64,000 nt of DNA from Terriglobia bacterium (GTDB taxonomy: Bacteria > Acidobacteriota > Terriglobia > Versatilivoradales > Versatilivoraceae), in contig OX638355.1 in assembly GCA_951813285.1 (NCBI GenBank), forward strand, positions 3,243,136 through 3,307,135, written 5' to 3'. The stretch's first letter is position 1, and the number at the start of each line of letters is the position of its first letter. Shown piece by piece: positions 41,588 to 52,300 of the stretch. The notes under the pieces are model-generated. The model was not told the DNA's origin, did not search any database, and saw only the letters and a list, made by a program, of their open reading frames with translations. Both the position numbers and the translations under genes were made by a program.

Positions 41588-41688
41588 AAGGGATGGCGTT
41601 TGAGAATTGCCGGGCTTGAACGATTGCAAGCCGGAGGCAATCCAGGTGAGCACCGGAGCCGTTCGGCCCCGGTGCACTGTACCGCAAG

Positions 41689-44600
41689 CTAGAAGTCCCC
41701 GCCCCAACTGAAGTTCAGCCGCACATAGTAGTAGGCGCCGTTGAACCCGAAGGGTGAGAACTGGCCGTATTGGTTGCCCACCGTGCTGGCGCCGTACTGG
41801 TTTACCTCAGGGTAGGTGTTCAGCACGTTTTCGCCTCCCAGGGCCAGTTTGACCCTTTCTCCCAGCGGGATTCCCAGTTCGAGATCCAGCAGCGCCTTGC
41901 CGGAATAAGAGGGGTAGAGCCAGGACTCTGCCACTTGCATCGGAGCTACATCATTAGCGTTGCGCCCGTCCTCGCTGTCCCAGAAGGCGCCGTAGTAGTG
42001 TAGGCGCCCCGTCAGCATCCACTTTCCGGCATCGTGGGTGACGCCGAAGTTCCAGCGCGTGTTGGGCAGCCCCCGTTCCAGCGTGGTGATGCGGAAGCGG
42101 TCGATCACGGACGACTCAACGTCCTTGATCGCCGTATCGGTGTAGTTGTAGACCGCGCTGAAGCTCGTTTTGCCCACCAGGACCGTCGAGATCAGGTCGA
42201 TGCCCTGAGTCGTGGTGGCGAAGTCGTTCAGGAAGAAGCGGAATACCGGAAAGTTGCGTGCCTCCGGAATGCCTTCGTCCAGCAGCTGAAGGATTTCTTG
42301 TTCCTCCAATTTAATCTCCTGCGACAGGGCGACGCGATCGTCGATGTCGATCCGGAAGTAATCCGCGGTGAAGGTGAAGGGGCCCTCAGCAACTACCATG
42401 CCCGCGCTGAAGTTGAGTGATTTCTCCGGTTGGAGTTGGCCGCCTCCCCTTGACATGGCCACGCCCGAGGTCGCGGGGACCACCCCGTTGTTGGTCAACT
42501 GCCCGCCGATAAAGGCCGTGGTCACGTTGAAGGCGTTCTGCTGCCCGGGTGTCGGGGCCCGAAACCCGCTGCTGATGCCGCCGCGCAAGGCAGCGCTGTC
42601 GTTCAGTTCCACCCGCCCCGAGAGCTTGCCGTTGACGGTGGTGCCGAAGTCCTGGAAGTCCTCCACCCGGAGGGCCGTACCGATGGTCCACTTGTCCCCG
42701 GGGTCGGAGAACTCGGCGTCGCCATAGACGGCCACGTTGCTTCGGCTCCACTCACCCGCCGTGGTGTCGGCCCGGTAGCCGTTGAAGCCGTTCGAACCGG
42801 AGCTGAAGCCCTGGGCGGCATAGGGGCCGATCTCCCACGAGGGCTGGTCGCCGGCGCCGATGGTGAACTTCTCCTGCCGCCACTCGGTGCCCGCGGCCAG
42901 GTGCACGTACTCGTGGACAGGGTAGGAAACGTCGAAGTTGAAGTTGACCTCTTGCTGCCGGTAGATGCCTGGCCTGAAGGAGGTCGGCGTGTCGTAGCCG
43001 ACGGAGGCGTTGACCGTATCGAAAATGAACTGGTCGATCTCGCTGGTGCCGATGCCGGCGCTGGCGTCCCAGGTGAAACCGCTGTCGGCGAACCCGCGCA
43101 GGCCGGTGACCAGCGAGTAGTCGATCAGGTCGCCTCCGAATTGCGGCGTGAACCCTCCAGGAAAGCGACTGTAGAGAGTGAAGCAGTTGGGGTCAGCCTC
43201 GACGGAAGCCAGCGCGGCCGCGTCGGGGACGTTATCGACAATCGGAATCGGGAGGCAGTTGCCGGATTCCGGCACCCCGGTTTGCGCCCAGGTCCGGTCA
43301 CCGACCAGCAGTGAAGGGAGTCCCTTTTCTCCGGGAAGGCTCACATCCGCACCGAACTTGTCGTACACGACAGCGTTGCGGTAGTCGGCCTCGGTAGGAT
43401 CATCCTCGTCGGGGTTGGGGAAGTTGGTGCGTTTGCCATCGGCGTCGTACACGTGAATGCCCAAAACAGGATGGATCCTGGGACCGCGGAAGACCCCGCC
43501 GCGGGTGTGGGGATTCCGGAAATAGAACCCGCCGGTCACCTTGCGGGTGGCGTAGTTGGTGTGGCCGTAGAATTGCCAGTTGTTTTCGAACATCTTGCCG
43601 AAGTTGGCGAACAGCTTGAGGTCCTTGTTGACCCTGGGGGATCCCCAAACCTGGGCCGTGTTACGCAAATTGGTGTTGCCCGCATCGATAATGCTCTGGG
43701 CGTCATTGCGCTGGATGGCGCGGTTGGTGGGGTTGGCGGTGCCGTACTCCATGCTGAGGTTGAGAAAACCGTTCTCTCCCAAGGGCAGCCCGACGTTGCC
43801 GGCTACCGACAAATTCTGGCCGTGCCCGCCGATTCCGTTACAGGAGTGCTCGATGTCGCCAATGATCCCCGAGCCGCAGGTTGCCAGGTCTCCCGGGTTT
43901 GAATCGAGGAACGCTCCGGTCTGGACTTCCAGGCTGCCTCCCGAGGGAGCGTTCTTCAACTGGAAGTTCAAGACTCCCGCGATGGCGTCCGAGCCGTACT
44001 GGGCGGCTGCACCGTCACGGAGAACCTCGGCCTGCCGAATGGCAATGGATGGAATAGTGGAAATGTCGGGTCCCTGCGAGCCGTCGGCAATGCCGTTTCC
44101 CAGCCAGGTGATGACGGCCGCGCGATGGCGGCGCTTCCCGTTGACCAGGATCAGCGTGTGGTCGGGGGCCAGGTTGCGCAAGTTGGCCGGCCGGACCACG
44201 GTGGCCGCATCGCTGATCGGCTGAGTGTTGATATTGAAGGAGGGGACTACTGTCCGCAACTGGGTTGCCAGATCCCGGCTTCCCTGGTTGGTGAAGTCCT
44301 CGGTACGGATGACGTCCACCGGCACGGTGGATTCGGTCACCGACCGTGGCTCGGCACGGCTGCCCACCACGACGACCGAGGTGGTGACCGCCGCCAGTTC
44401 CAGCGTGAAGTTGCGGAGGACCGTTTGGCCGGCCATCAGCTCGACATCGCTGGCGGTAGATGCCTCAAAGTTGAATGCTTCCACCGTCACCGTGTAGGTC
44501 CCGGGCTCCAGGGCCAGTTGGTAGGCGCCCACGGCATCGGTGGAGCCCATCACCTCGGCTCCGGTGGCGTTGTTGGTTGCGATGACTTCCGCAGCCGGAA

Positions 44601-44721
44601 TGACTGAGCCGTAGTTGTCGTTGACCTCGCCTCTCAGGGTAGCGGTTCCCTGGGCGTGGGCAGTGCCGACAACGACGGCAAGGAGCAGCAAAATCGACAG
44701 GACAGCAAGTCTGTTGAGCAT
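41689..44721 (-). CDS. TonB-dependent outer-membrane receptor
   Basis: 1010 aa. The signal peptide ends near GTAHA. A carboxypeptidase-regulatory-like domain (about residues 25-110: LRGEVNDNYGSVIPAAEVIATN…LEPGTYTVTVEAFNF) precedes the plug (VPVDVIRTEDFTNQGSRDLATQL…NGKRRHRAAVI…DISTIPSIAIRQAEVLRDGAAAQYGSDAIAGVLNF) and a barrel of about 800 residues ending in aromatic Phe (RLNFSWGGDF). I chose the ATG at 44721, preceded by GGAGGG. Nothing in the sequence reveals the substrate; siderophores, vitamin B12 and oligosaccharides are options. A sigma-70-like promoter lies upstream. No TonB/ExbBD genes are in the window. Confidence 0.92.
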   Translation of the reverse strand: MLNRLAVLSILLLLAVVVGTAHAQGTATLRGEVNDNYGSVIPAAEVIATNNATGAEVMGSTDAVGAYQLALEPGTYTVTVEAFNFEASTASDVELMAGQTVLRNFTLELAAVTTSVVVVGSRAEPRSVTESTVPVDVIRTEDFTNQGSRDLATQLRTVVPSFNINTQPISDAATVVRPANLRNLAPDHTLILVNGKRRHRAAVITWLGNGIADGSQGPDISTIPSIAIRQAEVLRDGAAAQYGSDAIAGVLNFQLKNAPSGGSLEVQTGAFLDSNPGDLATCGSGIIGDIEHSCNGIGGHGQNLSVAGNVGLPLGENGFLNLSMEYGTANPTNRAIQRNDAQSIIDAGNTNLRNTAQVWGSPRVNKDLKLFANFGKMFENNWQFYGHTNYATRKVTGGFYFRNPHTRGGVFRGPRIHPVLGIHVYDADGKRTNFPNPDEDDPTEADYRNAVVYDKFGADVSLPGEKGLPSLLVGDRTWAQTGVPESGNCLPIPIVDNVPDAAALASVEADPNCFTLYSRFPGGFTPQFGGDLIDYSLVTGLRGFADSGFTWDASAGIGTSEIDQFIFDTVNASVGYDTPTSFRPGIYRQQEVNFNFDVSYPVHEYVHLAAGTEWRQEKFTIGAGDQPSWEIGPYAAQGFSSGSNGFNGYRADTTAGEWSRSNVAVYGDAEFSDPGDKWTIGTALRVEDFQDFGTTVNGKLSGRVELNDSAALRGGISSGFRAPTPGQQNAFNVTTAFIGGQLTNNGVVPATSGVAMSRGGGQLQPEKSLNFSAGMVVAEGPFTFTADYFRIDIDDRVALSQEIKLEEQEILQLLDEGIPEARNFPVFRFFLNDFATTTQGIDLISTVLVGKTSFSAVYNYTDTAIKDVESSVIDRFRITTLERGLPNTRWNFGVTHDAGKWMLTGRLHYYGAFWDSEDGRNANDVAPMQVAESWLYPSYSGKALLDLELGIPLGERVKLALGGENVLNTYPEVNQYGASTVGNQYGQFSPFGFNGAYYYVRLNFSWGGDF

Positions 44722-44812
44722 GTATCCCTCCTGCTGGGAGTGTTCGTATCGTCCGCACAAAAAACGTGAACTAATACTACATTTATCTCACACTAACCGA
44801 ATTTATGCCTCT

Positions 44813-44840
44813 ACTATACGGTTATCTTACCTCTTTGCAA
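44813..44840 (-). promoter_or_regulatory. Candidate sigma-70 promoter of the TonB receptor gene
   Basis: On the minus strand, TTGCAA (44835-44840) is followed after 16 bases by TATAGT (44813-44818), in an AT-rich stretch that contrasts with the surrounding GC-rich DNA. The distance to the start codon is about 90 bases, so a long leader is implied. Confidence 0.45.
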
Positions 44841-45404
44841 GCCTTTTCCTAAGTTAATATATAGTGACAAGATTGTGAAAATACCATGATAAAAGGTTCA
44901 TCGCCAGACCATTGGCCCATGTCCGGCAGCGTCCCTGGTTCGATCAATCCAAATCGGAAGCGGACACCCCCTCCACCGGGTCCGAATTGACCGGCCCGAC
45001 CGGACCGGTATCGGGTGCCAATGCGTAATTCCACACGCGGCCGCACCCGGAATGACAAACCTGTCATCAGCTGAAAGCCGAACCGTTTCTGTTTAATGGC
45101 TTCGTTTCTCTTTGCCCTTCCTCAGGGCAAAGAGTAGTGTTCCGGAATCACCGTGAGAATGATATCTTGAACGATTCCCGAAAAACAGGGCTAATGCGGA
45201 CTACTCGGTGGGCCTGGAATGCCCACTATCCGGGTCCCGGTGTCTCACTTGGTGGCCGGCCAGGTCTTGTGAATGCCGTTAATCTTCGGATTTTTCCCGC
45301 TGGGAGCTGTTACCAGGCCGTTCATGTCATATAGAATGCGGCTCTGGCAAGAAATCGATGCAACGAAGGGTCCGCTGACTTCAGGGCGGACGAAAGGAAA
45401 TATC
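44841..45404. other. Intergenic region with a 10-bp inverted repeat
   Basis: Nothing coding is convincing here. A perfect 10-bp inverted repeat, ctctttgccc / gggcaaagag, with a 7-base loop lies at 45108-45134; no T run follows on either strand. A putative promoter for the lectin-like gene is at 45310-45337. No repeat-family module is present, unlike other large gaps. Confidence 0.5.
45310..45337 (+). promoter_or_regulatory. Candidate promoter of the lectin-like lipoprotein gene
   Basis: TTACCA (45310-45315) and TAGAAT (45332-45337) are separated by 16 bases and lie about 65 bases ahead of the start codon. Matches to consensus are four and five of six. Confidence 0.35.
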
Positions 45405-46079
45405 ATGAGATATACGCTGCTGATTTTGGCATTGGTGGTGTCCACCGCTTGTGTCTCGCAGCCGGAACCACCCCAGGCAACCGAGCCGGCGAAGGAGGCG
45501 CAAGCCAAATTGGGTTTCTTCATCACCAGCGGCGGTCCAGGTGACGGAGCCAACCTGGGTGGGCTGGCAGGCGCCGATGCCCACTGTCAGAAATTGGCCG
45601 AAGCCGCGGGAGCAGGCGACCGGACCTGGCGAGCCTACTTGAGCGCCGGCCCTTCCGAGGACCAGCCGGCGATCGATGCCCGCGACCGAATCGGCGCCGG
45701 TCCCTGGCACAACGCCAAGGGTGTCCAGGTCGCCATGGATGTGGCCGATTTGCACTCGGAGAACAATAAGCTGAGCAAGGAGAATTCACTAACCGAACAG
45801 GGCGAGGTGGTCAAGGGACGAGGGGACACCCCCAATGAGCATGACATCCTGACCGGCACCCAGGAGGACGGCGCCGCCTTCACCGACGGTGAGGACCACA
45901 CCTGCCAGAACTGGACCGGAAACGGCGACGGCAGCGCTCAGGTGGGCCATCACGACCGGATTGGCGGCGGTCCCAAGCCAACCTCCTGGAACTCCTCCCA
46001 CGGTTCTCGGGGATGCAGCCAGGCCAACCTGCAGGGTACCGGAGGCAACGGCTATTTCTATTGCTTTGCAGCCGATTGA
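45405..46079 (+). CDS. Secreted lipoprotein with a C-type-lectin-like (DUF1554-type) domain
   Basis: 224 aa. The lipobox STAC puts the lipidated Cys at residue 16. The rest is one compact domain: GFFITSGGPGDGANLGGLAGADAHCQKLAEAAG, TWRAYLS, IGAGPWHNAKG, NEHDILTGTQEDG, TCQNWT, GHHDRIGGG, SWNSSHGSRGCSQ and GNGYFYCFA. Such Cys/Trp/Gly-rich domains occur in lectin- and endostatin-like folds. A strong AAAGGA ribosome site precedes the ATG. It may bind glycans or surface polymers near the outer membrane, but this is inference. It lies between the TonB receptor and threonine dehydratase as its own unit. Confidence 0.72.
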   Translation: MRYTLLILALVVSTACVSQPEPPQATEPAKEAQAKLGFFITSGGPGDGANLGGLAGADAHCQKLAEAAGAGDRTWRAYLSAGPSEDQPAIDARDRIGAGPWHNAKGVQVAMDVADLHSENNKLSKENSLTEQGEVVKGRGDTPNEHDILTGTQEDGAAFTDGEDHTCQNWTGNGDGSAQVGHHDRIGGGPKPTSWNSSHGSRGCSQANLQGTGGNGYFYCFAAD

Positions 46080-46193
46080 CAGATCCGGACCTCCCCCGAT
46101 GATGGCCGAGTTCGAGATTGGGGGCATGCCCAACCGGCTTCATCCGTTCGACCGAACCGTGGCAACCGGGGGCATGGAAGAGAAGGCGGCTCC

Positions 46194-47162
46194 ATGATTA
46201 CTCTGGAAGACGTCAAGGCGGCCCAGGCCAGGATTTCCGGAGTGGCGGTCAGCACTCCGCTGGTGCACTATACCGACTTCTCCACCGACCGGCAGACCTT
46301 TCCGAAACCGGAGAGCTTCCAACCCGTGGGAGCCTTCAAGCTTCGGGGCGCCTACAACAAGATCGCCTCCCTCTCGCCGGACCAGAGACGGCAGGGGGTG
46401 ATCGCCTTCTCAAGCGGCAACCATGCCCAGGGAGTGGCCTACGCCGCCCGGGCCATGGGCATTCGGGCGGTTATTGTCATGCCTGCCCGGGCGCCTGCCA
46501 TCAAGCGGGCCAAGACCCTGGACCTGGGAGCCGAGGTCGTCACCGTGGAGGAGGGCGGGGAAGAGGAGTGGCGGGTAGCGGCCGAAACTCTGGCGGCTGA
46601 ACGCGGACTGGCCATGGTGCCGCCCTTCGACGACGAAACCATCATCGCCGGGCAGGCCACGGTGGGTCTCGAGATCTTGCAGGACCTTCCCAGTGTGGAT
46701 CTGGTCCTGGTTCCGATAGGCGGTGGGGGTCTCATCAGCGGAGTGGCCGCGGCCTTGAAGCTGAGTCGCCCCGACATACAGGTGGTTGGCGTGGAACCGG
46801 AGTGGGCCAACGACGCTCAGGCCAGCCTGCGAAGCGGCAGGATCGTGGAACTTCCCATCGAGCAGACCGGCAAAACCATCGCCGACGGCATGAGAGCCAC
46901 GCGAATCGGCGACATCACCTTCGAACATATCCGGACCTTCGTGGACGATATCGTCACCGTCAGCGAGGACGAAATTCGCAAGGCCGTGCGGCGACTAATC
47001 CTGGATGCCAGGCTGGTGGTGGAGCCCAGCGGGGCGGTGCCCTTCGCCGCCTTCCTCTATCATCAGCACGAGCTGCCGCCTGCCAGGCAGAGCGTCACCG
47101 TGATCAGTGGCGGAAACGTCGACCCCGGACTGTTGGCTCAGATTCTGGCCGAGGAGGAGTAA
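46194..47162 (+). CDS. PLP-dependent threonine/serine dehydratase
   Basis: 322 aa. The PLP lysine is in VGAFKLRGA (Lys49), the substrate loop SSGNHAQG follows, and the phosphate-binding GGGGLISG appears near residue 180. This is the catalytic domain of threonine ammonia-lyase. The length is that of catabolic or short enzymes, with no C-terminal ACT-like regulatory domain, so allosteric control by isoleucine is not expected; serine racemase/dehydratase is a possible alternative. The message probably ends in the repeat region that follows. Confidence 0.88.
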   Translation: MITLEDVKAAQARISGVAVSTPLVHYTDFSTDRQTFPKPESFQPVGAFKLRGAYNKIASLSPDQRRQGVIAFSSGNHAQGVAYAARAMGIRAVIVMPARAPAIKRAKTLDLGAEVVTVEEGGEEEWRVAAETLAAERGLAMVPPFDDETIIAGQATVGLEILQDLPSVDLVLVPIGGGGLISGVAAALKLSRPDIQVVGVEPEWANDAQASLRSGRIVELPIEQTGKTIADGMRATRIGDITFEHIRTFVDDIVTVSEDEIRKAVRRLILDARLVVEPSGAVPFAAFLYHQHELPPARQSVTVISGGNVDPGLLAQILAEEE

Positions 47163-47185
47163 GTCCGATGGTTGTTTCAGGCAAG

Positions 47186-47880
47186 CCGGGCCCCCGCCCC
47201 CGACGGCGGGCGGATCCTACGAGAGTGAAACTAACGAATCTTCATGTCCTATCGGGAATAAGGGCCATGTCTTGCTAAACCGGTATTCTACTAATTGAGC
47301 ATGGATGTACAGGATAGACAGGATCAACAGCCGGCCGTTTTGGTTTTGGAAATGAAGACGAACCACCAATGAACACGAATGGGGACGAATAGGGATGGAG
47401 CGCGGTCAATGACGAGCGGCGCCCGGGTGCTTCTGCAATATTGTGACGTAGGTGTCACGGCGTCAGGGGAGAATGCCCCCCCGGGAGCGCGGGCGTCCCG
47501 CCCGCAACCTTATTGGTGCAAACAGCCTGCGATGCAGGGCCACTTCCTCGCACAGTGCACCAGACCCGCCATTGTGGGGATCGTTACAATGGTGCCAAGT
47601 CGTGTGCGGGCGAGACGCCCGCGCTCCCGGGGGGGTCGTCCCGATGGTGCGATGGAGGGCATCCGGCGGGCGAATTCTCTGAAAGCCGACGGTCGCCTTC
47701 TGGAAAACTCCCGTTTGTCCGCGAGCCCAGCCCCCGCCCTGCCGGGCGGATCATACAAGAGTGAAACAATCAGAAATCGACCATTCCTTCGCGACCTTGG
47801 CATCCCGTCGCGGTTTACCTCAATGCCTTAGTGGCCCTTCGTGGATTCCTCTTTTTCTTTTGTCTTTTTTCCTTATGTTT
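47186..47880 (-). repeat. Mosaic repeat array between the threonine dehydratase and DUF1501 genes
   Basis: It contains the inverted tttcactctcg and aaaccggt modules (47186-47300), a single ACAGGAT arm (47300-47335), a 'gaacacgaatggggacgaat' module (about 47350-47395), an inverted cccgggagcgcgggcg hairpin (about 47470), the 'gatggtgcgatggagggc' module (47604-47745), and the inverted 'ccttagtggcccttcgtgg' module (47750-47880). The 47604-47745 part is a direct copy of 39771-39910. The array's outer end (…atgtttcagg) abuts the minus-strand DUF1501 stop, so the repeat supplies the TGA. No gene is convincing in the gap. Confidence 0.8.
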
Positions 47881-49373
47881 CAGGACAGAACTTCCCTGAC
47901 CACTCTCCCGTAGACGTCGGTCAGACGCATATCCCGTCCGCCGAAGCGATAGGTGAGGCGGGTGTGGTCCAGTCCCAGAAGGTGCAGGATGGTTGCGTGA
48001 AGGTCGTGCATCTCCAGCCGATTCTCCACCGCCTTGTAGCCCCACTCGTCGGTCTTGCCGTAGGTCATTCCGCCCCGGACCCCGCCGCCCGCCATCCAAA
48101 CGGTGAAACCGAACTCATTATGGTCGCGCCCGTCTTCCTTCTGGGCAAACGGCGTGCGGCCGAACTCACCCGCCCACAGGACCAGGGTTTCCTCCAACAA
48201 GCCGCAGCGCTTCAAGTCGGCCAGCAGCGCCGCGATAGGCTGGTCGGTGGCCAGCGCGTTCAGATTGTGGTTTTTCCTGAGTTCGAAGTGGGCGTCCCAG
48301 CGGGAGATTCCTGAAATTCTCGGGCAGGTCAATTCCACGAAGCGGACGCCTCGTTCCACCAGGCGACGGGCAATCAGGCATTGCCGGCCAAACTGGCGCG
48401 TCTGTTCGTAGGCGGCTTCAAGGCCGTACTGCCGCCGTACCGATGGAGATTCGGCCCTGATGTCCATCAGATCGGGAACCTCCATCTGCATGCGAGCAGC
48501 CAACTCATAGTTGGCGATGGCCGACTCCAGGGCGTCGGCCCTTCCCATCTGCTGCAGGGAGAGTCGATCCAGATCCCGCACCAGGCCCCGTTTGACCGCT
48601 TGAAGCCGGGGCGGGGTCCGATCGGATTGGATGTTGGCCACGGGAGGATCTGTGGCCTGAAACAGGGAGCCCTGATAAGTCGCCGGCAGGAAGCCGTTGG
48701 TGAAGCAGTCGATTCCGCCCGAGGGAATCAAGCCGCCGTTCAGCACGATAAACCCGGGAAGATTCCTGTTCTCGCTGCCCAGTCCGTAGACGCTCCAGGC
48801 TCCCAGGCTGGGCCGGCCCTGGATCCCGACGCCGGTGTGCAGAAAATAGTTGGCGCTGGTGTGTTCCGGGAACTGGGAGGTGAGGGAGTGAATGATGCAG
48901 AGGTCATCGATCTGACGGGAAATGTGTGGAAATAGATCGCTGACCCACAGACCGCTTTGACCGTGGCGTCGAAAGTTCCAGGGCGATTGGAGGATGGCCC
49001 CGATCTCCTGGAATTGGGTGGACTCCAGCTTTCCGATGACTTCCCCGGGAGGCCGGCCGTGGAAGCGGTTCAGGAGGGGTTTGTAGTCAAAACTGTCGAC
49101 CTGGGAAACGCCTCCTTCCATGTAGAGGAAGATGACGTTGCGAGCGCGCGGGCGCCAATGGGGCAACCTGGGGGTCGAGGGTCCGCCCGGCCCGGTCTGT
49201 TCTTTCGGCCCGGCTTCGTAGGCAGGGTCGGCCAGCAGCGCCGACAGCGCCAGGGCGCCGAAACCCGTGGAACAGCAGCGAAGCATCTGCCGGCGGGTCA
49301 GCGGTTGGGGCAGGGTGTCCATTAAGAGGTTCGCCCGGGCAGATCGTGGCTGAATCCGCAGTTGGGGACTCAT
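47880..49373 (-). CDS. DUF1501 secreted protein (second pair)
   Basis: 497 aa. The N-terminus has a Tat-like signal (TRRQMLRCCSTGFGALALSALLADP). The DUF1501 domain shows FLYMEGGVSQVDSFDYK, TSANYFLHTGVG, LTCPRISGISRWDAHFEL, VLWAGEFGRTPF and HDLHATILHLLGLDHTRLTYR. The fold is that of alkaline phosphatases and sulfatases, activity unproven. Its ATG overlaps the stop of the upstream PSD1 gene (ATGA), so translation is coupled. The stop codon TGA lies at the edge of a dispersed repeat. Confidence 0.88.
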   Translation of the reverse strand: MSPQLRIQPRSARANLLMDTLPQPLTRRQMLRCCSTGFGALALSALLADPAYEAGPKEQTGPGGPSTPRLPHWRPRARNVIFLYMEGGVSQVDSFDYKPLLNRFHGRPPGEVIGKLESTQFQEIGAILQSPWNFRRHGQSGLWVSDLFPHISRQIDDLCIIHSLTSQFPEHTSANYFLHTGVGIQGRPSLGAWSVYGLGSENRNLPGFIVLNGGLIPSGGIDCFTNGFLPATYQGSLFQATDPPVANIQSDRTPPRLQAVKRGLVRDLDRLSLQQMGRADALESAIANYELAARMQMEVPDLMDIRAESPSVRRQYGLEAAYEQTRQFGRQCLIARRLVERGVRFVELTCPRISGISRWDAHFELRKNHNLNALATDQPIAALLADLKRCGLLEETLVLWAGEFGRTPFAQKEDGRDHNEFGFTVWMAGGGVRGGMTYGKTDEWGYKAVENRLEMHDLHATILHLLGLDHTRLTYRFGGRDMRLTDVYGRVVREVLS

Positions 49374-52300
49374 CGAATATAGATCAATTCCTTCACATTG
49401 AAAAGGGAGTGGCCCAGCTCCTCCCAGGCGGACAGCCCGGAGTCCGAAGGGGTCTGCAGCCGGGACATCCGATCGAGCGATCTCAGGCAGGCGTTCAGTT
49501 CGGCCGGGGTGGGTAGCCGGGCGAAGGCCTCCAGATACATCTGCCGGATGCGCCGGGCGGGGGACCGATCACCACCCCTTTCCTCCAGGCGGCGAGCCCA
49601 CCTGCGGGCTTGCTCGTGGAAAAACGGGTGATTCATCAAGGCCAGGGACTGGGCGGGAACGTTGGAAACGTCTCGGCGTCCCACCGTGGCGAAGGGCTTG
49701 GGTGCGTCGAATGTCAGGAGCAGGGAGGAGAGAAAGTTTCGCCGAGCAGCCAGGTAGATGCTGCGGCGTCCGTTCCCGTCGGGGGGACCCAGCTTTTTGG
49801 GAGCGCCCCGAAACAGGACCACGTCGTCTTTGTGAACCTGCACCGGCGACCCGGACATCTGCAGGTCGAGACGTCCCGAAATTGCCAGGACGGCATCGCG
49901 GATACCTTCCGCCTCCAGCCGCCGCAAGTTCATACGATGCAGCAGCCGGTTTTCCGGGTCGATCCGGGCGGCTGCCGGGTCGGTTGCCCTGCTGGACATT
50001 CGATAGGATTGCGACAGCACGATTTTGCGAATCAAATGCTTGAGAGAACCCCTGGCCTGCACCCTGAACCAGTGGGAGAGGTGGTCCAGCAGTTCCGGAT
50101 GGCTGGGCCGTTCGCCCAGCCATCCGAAGTTGTCCACCGAGGCTACGATGCCACGGCCGAAGAGGTGGTGCCAGACCCGGTTCACCCAAACGCGGGCCAG
50201 CAACGGATTGGAGGGGGCGGTCAGAAGTTCGGCTAGCTGCAGGCGGCCGCTGCCTCCGCCGGAAGCCAGCGGCTTCGGCCCGGCGACGGCTTCCAGGAAT
50301 CTCCGCGGGACTCGCGAACCCGGCTGGAGGGGCTCTCCCCGCTGCAGCAGTGGCTGGTCGATACCGTTACCGTCGAGCATGGCCGGGGCAGTAGTGGAGG
50401 CGGGTTGAATTCGGCCAAGCAGCTCTCTCTGTCTGGAGAAGAATGGTTTCAGAGCCTGAAATCGCTCTTTCCGTACCGACAGCGGCCCCAGGGCGATTTC
50501 CGGGTGCTGCACCAGCCAGTCCGCCAGCCGGGCGAATGAGACAGACCGGCGAGATCCGGCGATGGCGTCGGCAGCCAGGCGTTCGGAAGCTTCCAGCAGC
50601 AGCTCTTGATAGGCCCGGGCCAGGGCTGGCAACGTGCGGCAGGCTGCCAGTCTTTCGATCAGGAGATCCTTGGGAGACTCATAAGGAGGTGGCTGTTGTG
50701 CCGCCTCGATGACCATGGCGATCTCCAGGTCATCCGATCCTTCGGGGCTGAACTCCAGGTGAACCCGATGACCGCGGTGAGCGGTCAGGTCGTGCTCGAT
50801 CCAACGCGGTTCAGGAACATCTTTCCAGCGGCGTGTCAGTTCATCGTAGAGTGGGCCTTCCTGCAGGGTGTAGGAGTCGACGGTGGCGTACACCCGTACC
50901 GTACCGCGGGCCAGGTAGTAGAGCTTGCCCGTCTTCAGGGTAAAGGTAGGTGTGCGCAGGGAGCGGCCGGCGCGCACCCAGTTCCGAAGGCGTTCGGGAT
51001 TCCGTTCGGTTCCAGGGGAAAGCTCGAGGACGTCCCAGATCGGATCCTTGTGGGCGCCGGCATGGTGGAGCACCTGGGCGAGAGGAGAGGTAACGCTCGT
51101 CCCCAACCGGACCTCCCCGGCCTTTCGAGGCGCGGCGCCGAAGCCGGGACCGTCCACCCTCCAGTCACTAGGGTCCAGGCCGGAGTAGTCCTGAATGACT
51201 CGGGCACCCGATTTCCGCAACAACTCCTTAAGATCGGGTCGGTTGCTCCAGGGTCCCAATACCTTCTTGAGGATTGCCGAGACACCTTGCGGGTCGCGGT
51301 CGTCCCAATCGTGAACGACCCGGGCAATGGGATGAAGAGGGTCGGACGGGTCCTGCAGGGCATGCTTGACGGCCTCGGCCCAGGTTTTCAGGCGCTCGAC
51401 CTGGAGGCTCCTGGGCCAGGCGACCGACTCCAGCAGGGAGCCGCCGTCGTCGAAGCGGCATCCGGTTTCCCTTTCGGCTTCGATCAGTTCCCGAACCGCC
51501 ATCAGGTAAGCGGCCGATTGCTGCAAGCGTGGCTTCTGGGCCAGCCCCACCGCCTTTAGAATCGGAGGCCGATAGGTTCCCGCCAGCGCATCCAACTCGA
51601 GCGCTACCTGCCGGTTGGACTCCATGGACTGAAAGCGCGCCTGGCGATAGCTGGAGCTCAGCAGGAATCCGAACAGCGCGTAGTAATCCCGCTGCGATAT
51701 GGCGTCGAACTTGTGGTCGTGGCAGCGGGCGCAGGATACCGTCAATCCAAGGAAGGTCTTGCTCAACACATCGATTCGGTTGTCGAGCCGTTCGATCTCG
51801 TCCTGGCGCAGGTCGACCGGAGAATCCTCCTCCTCACCGAAAAAGGGCCAACCGGTGGCAATCACCGATTCATTGGCGCCGGTTGTCGGATCTACTCGGG
51901 GAGCCGGCAGCAGGTCGCCCGCAACATGCTCCGCCACCAGTTGGGGGTAGGGAATATCGGCATTGAACGCTCGGACCAGGTAATCGCGATACTGGAAGGC
52001 GTTGGCGATGAGAAAGTCGGTCTCGTGGCCTCGAGATTCGGCGTAGTGCACCAGGTCCATCCAATGCCGGGCCCAGCGTTCGCCGAATCGGGGCGATGCC
52101 AGCAGGCGGTCCACCAGCAGAGCATGGGCATCGGGTCTCTGGTCGTTGACGAACCGCTGAATCTCCTCCGGAGTGGGAGGCAGGCCCGTCAAGGCGAAGG
52201 AAAGGCGGCGCAGCCAGGTCCGCCGGTCCGCGGGTGGAGCGGGAGCCAGACCCTCTCGTTCGAGTTCGACCAGCAGAAACCGGTCGATGGCATCCCGGGG

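Noticed and set aside
45108-45134. Intrinsic terminator from the perfect 10-bp inverted repeat
   Set aside because: No run of T follows on either strand, so I report it only as an inverted repeat.
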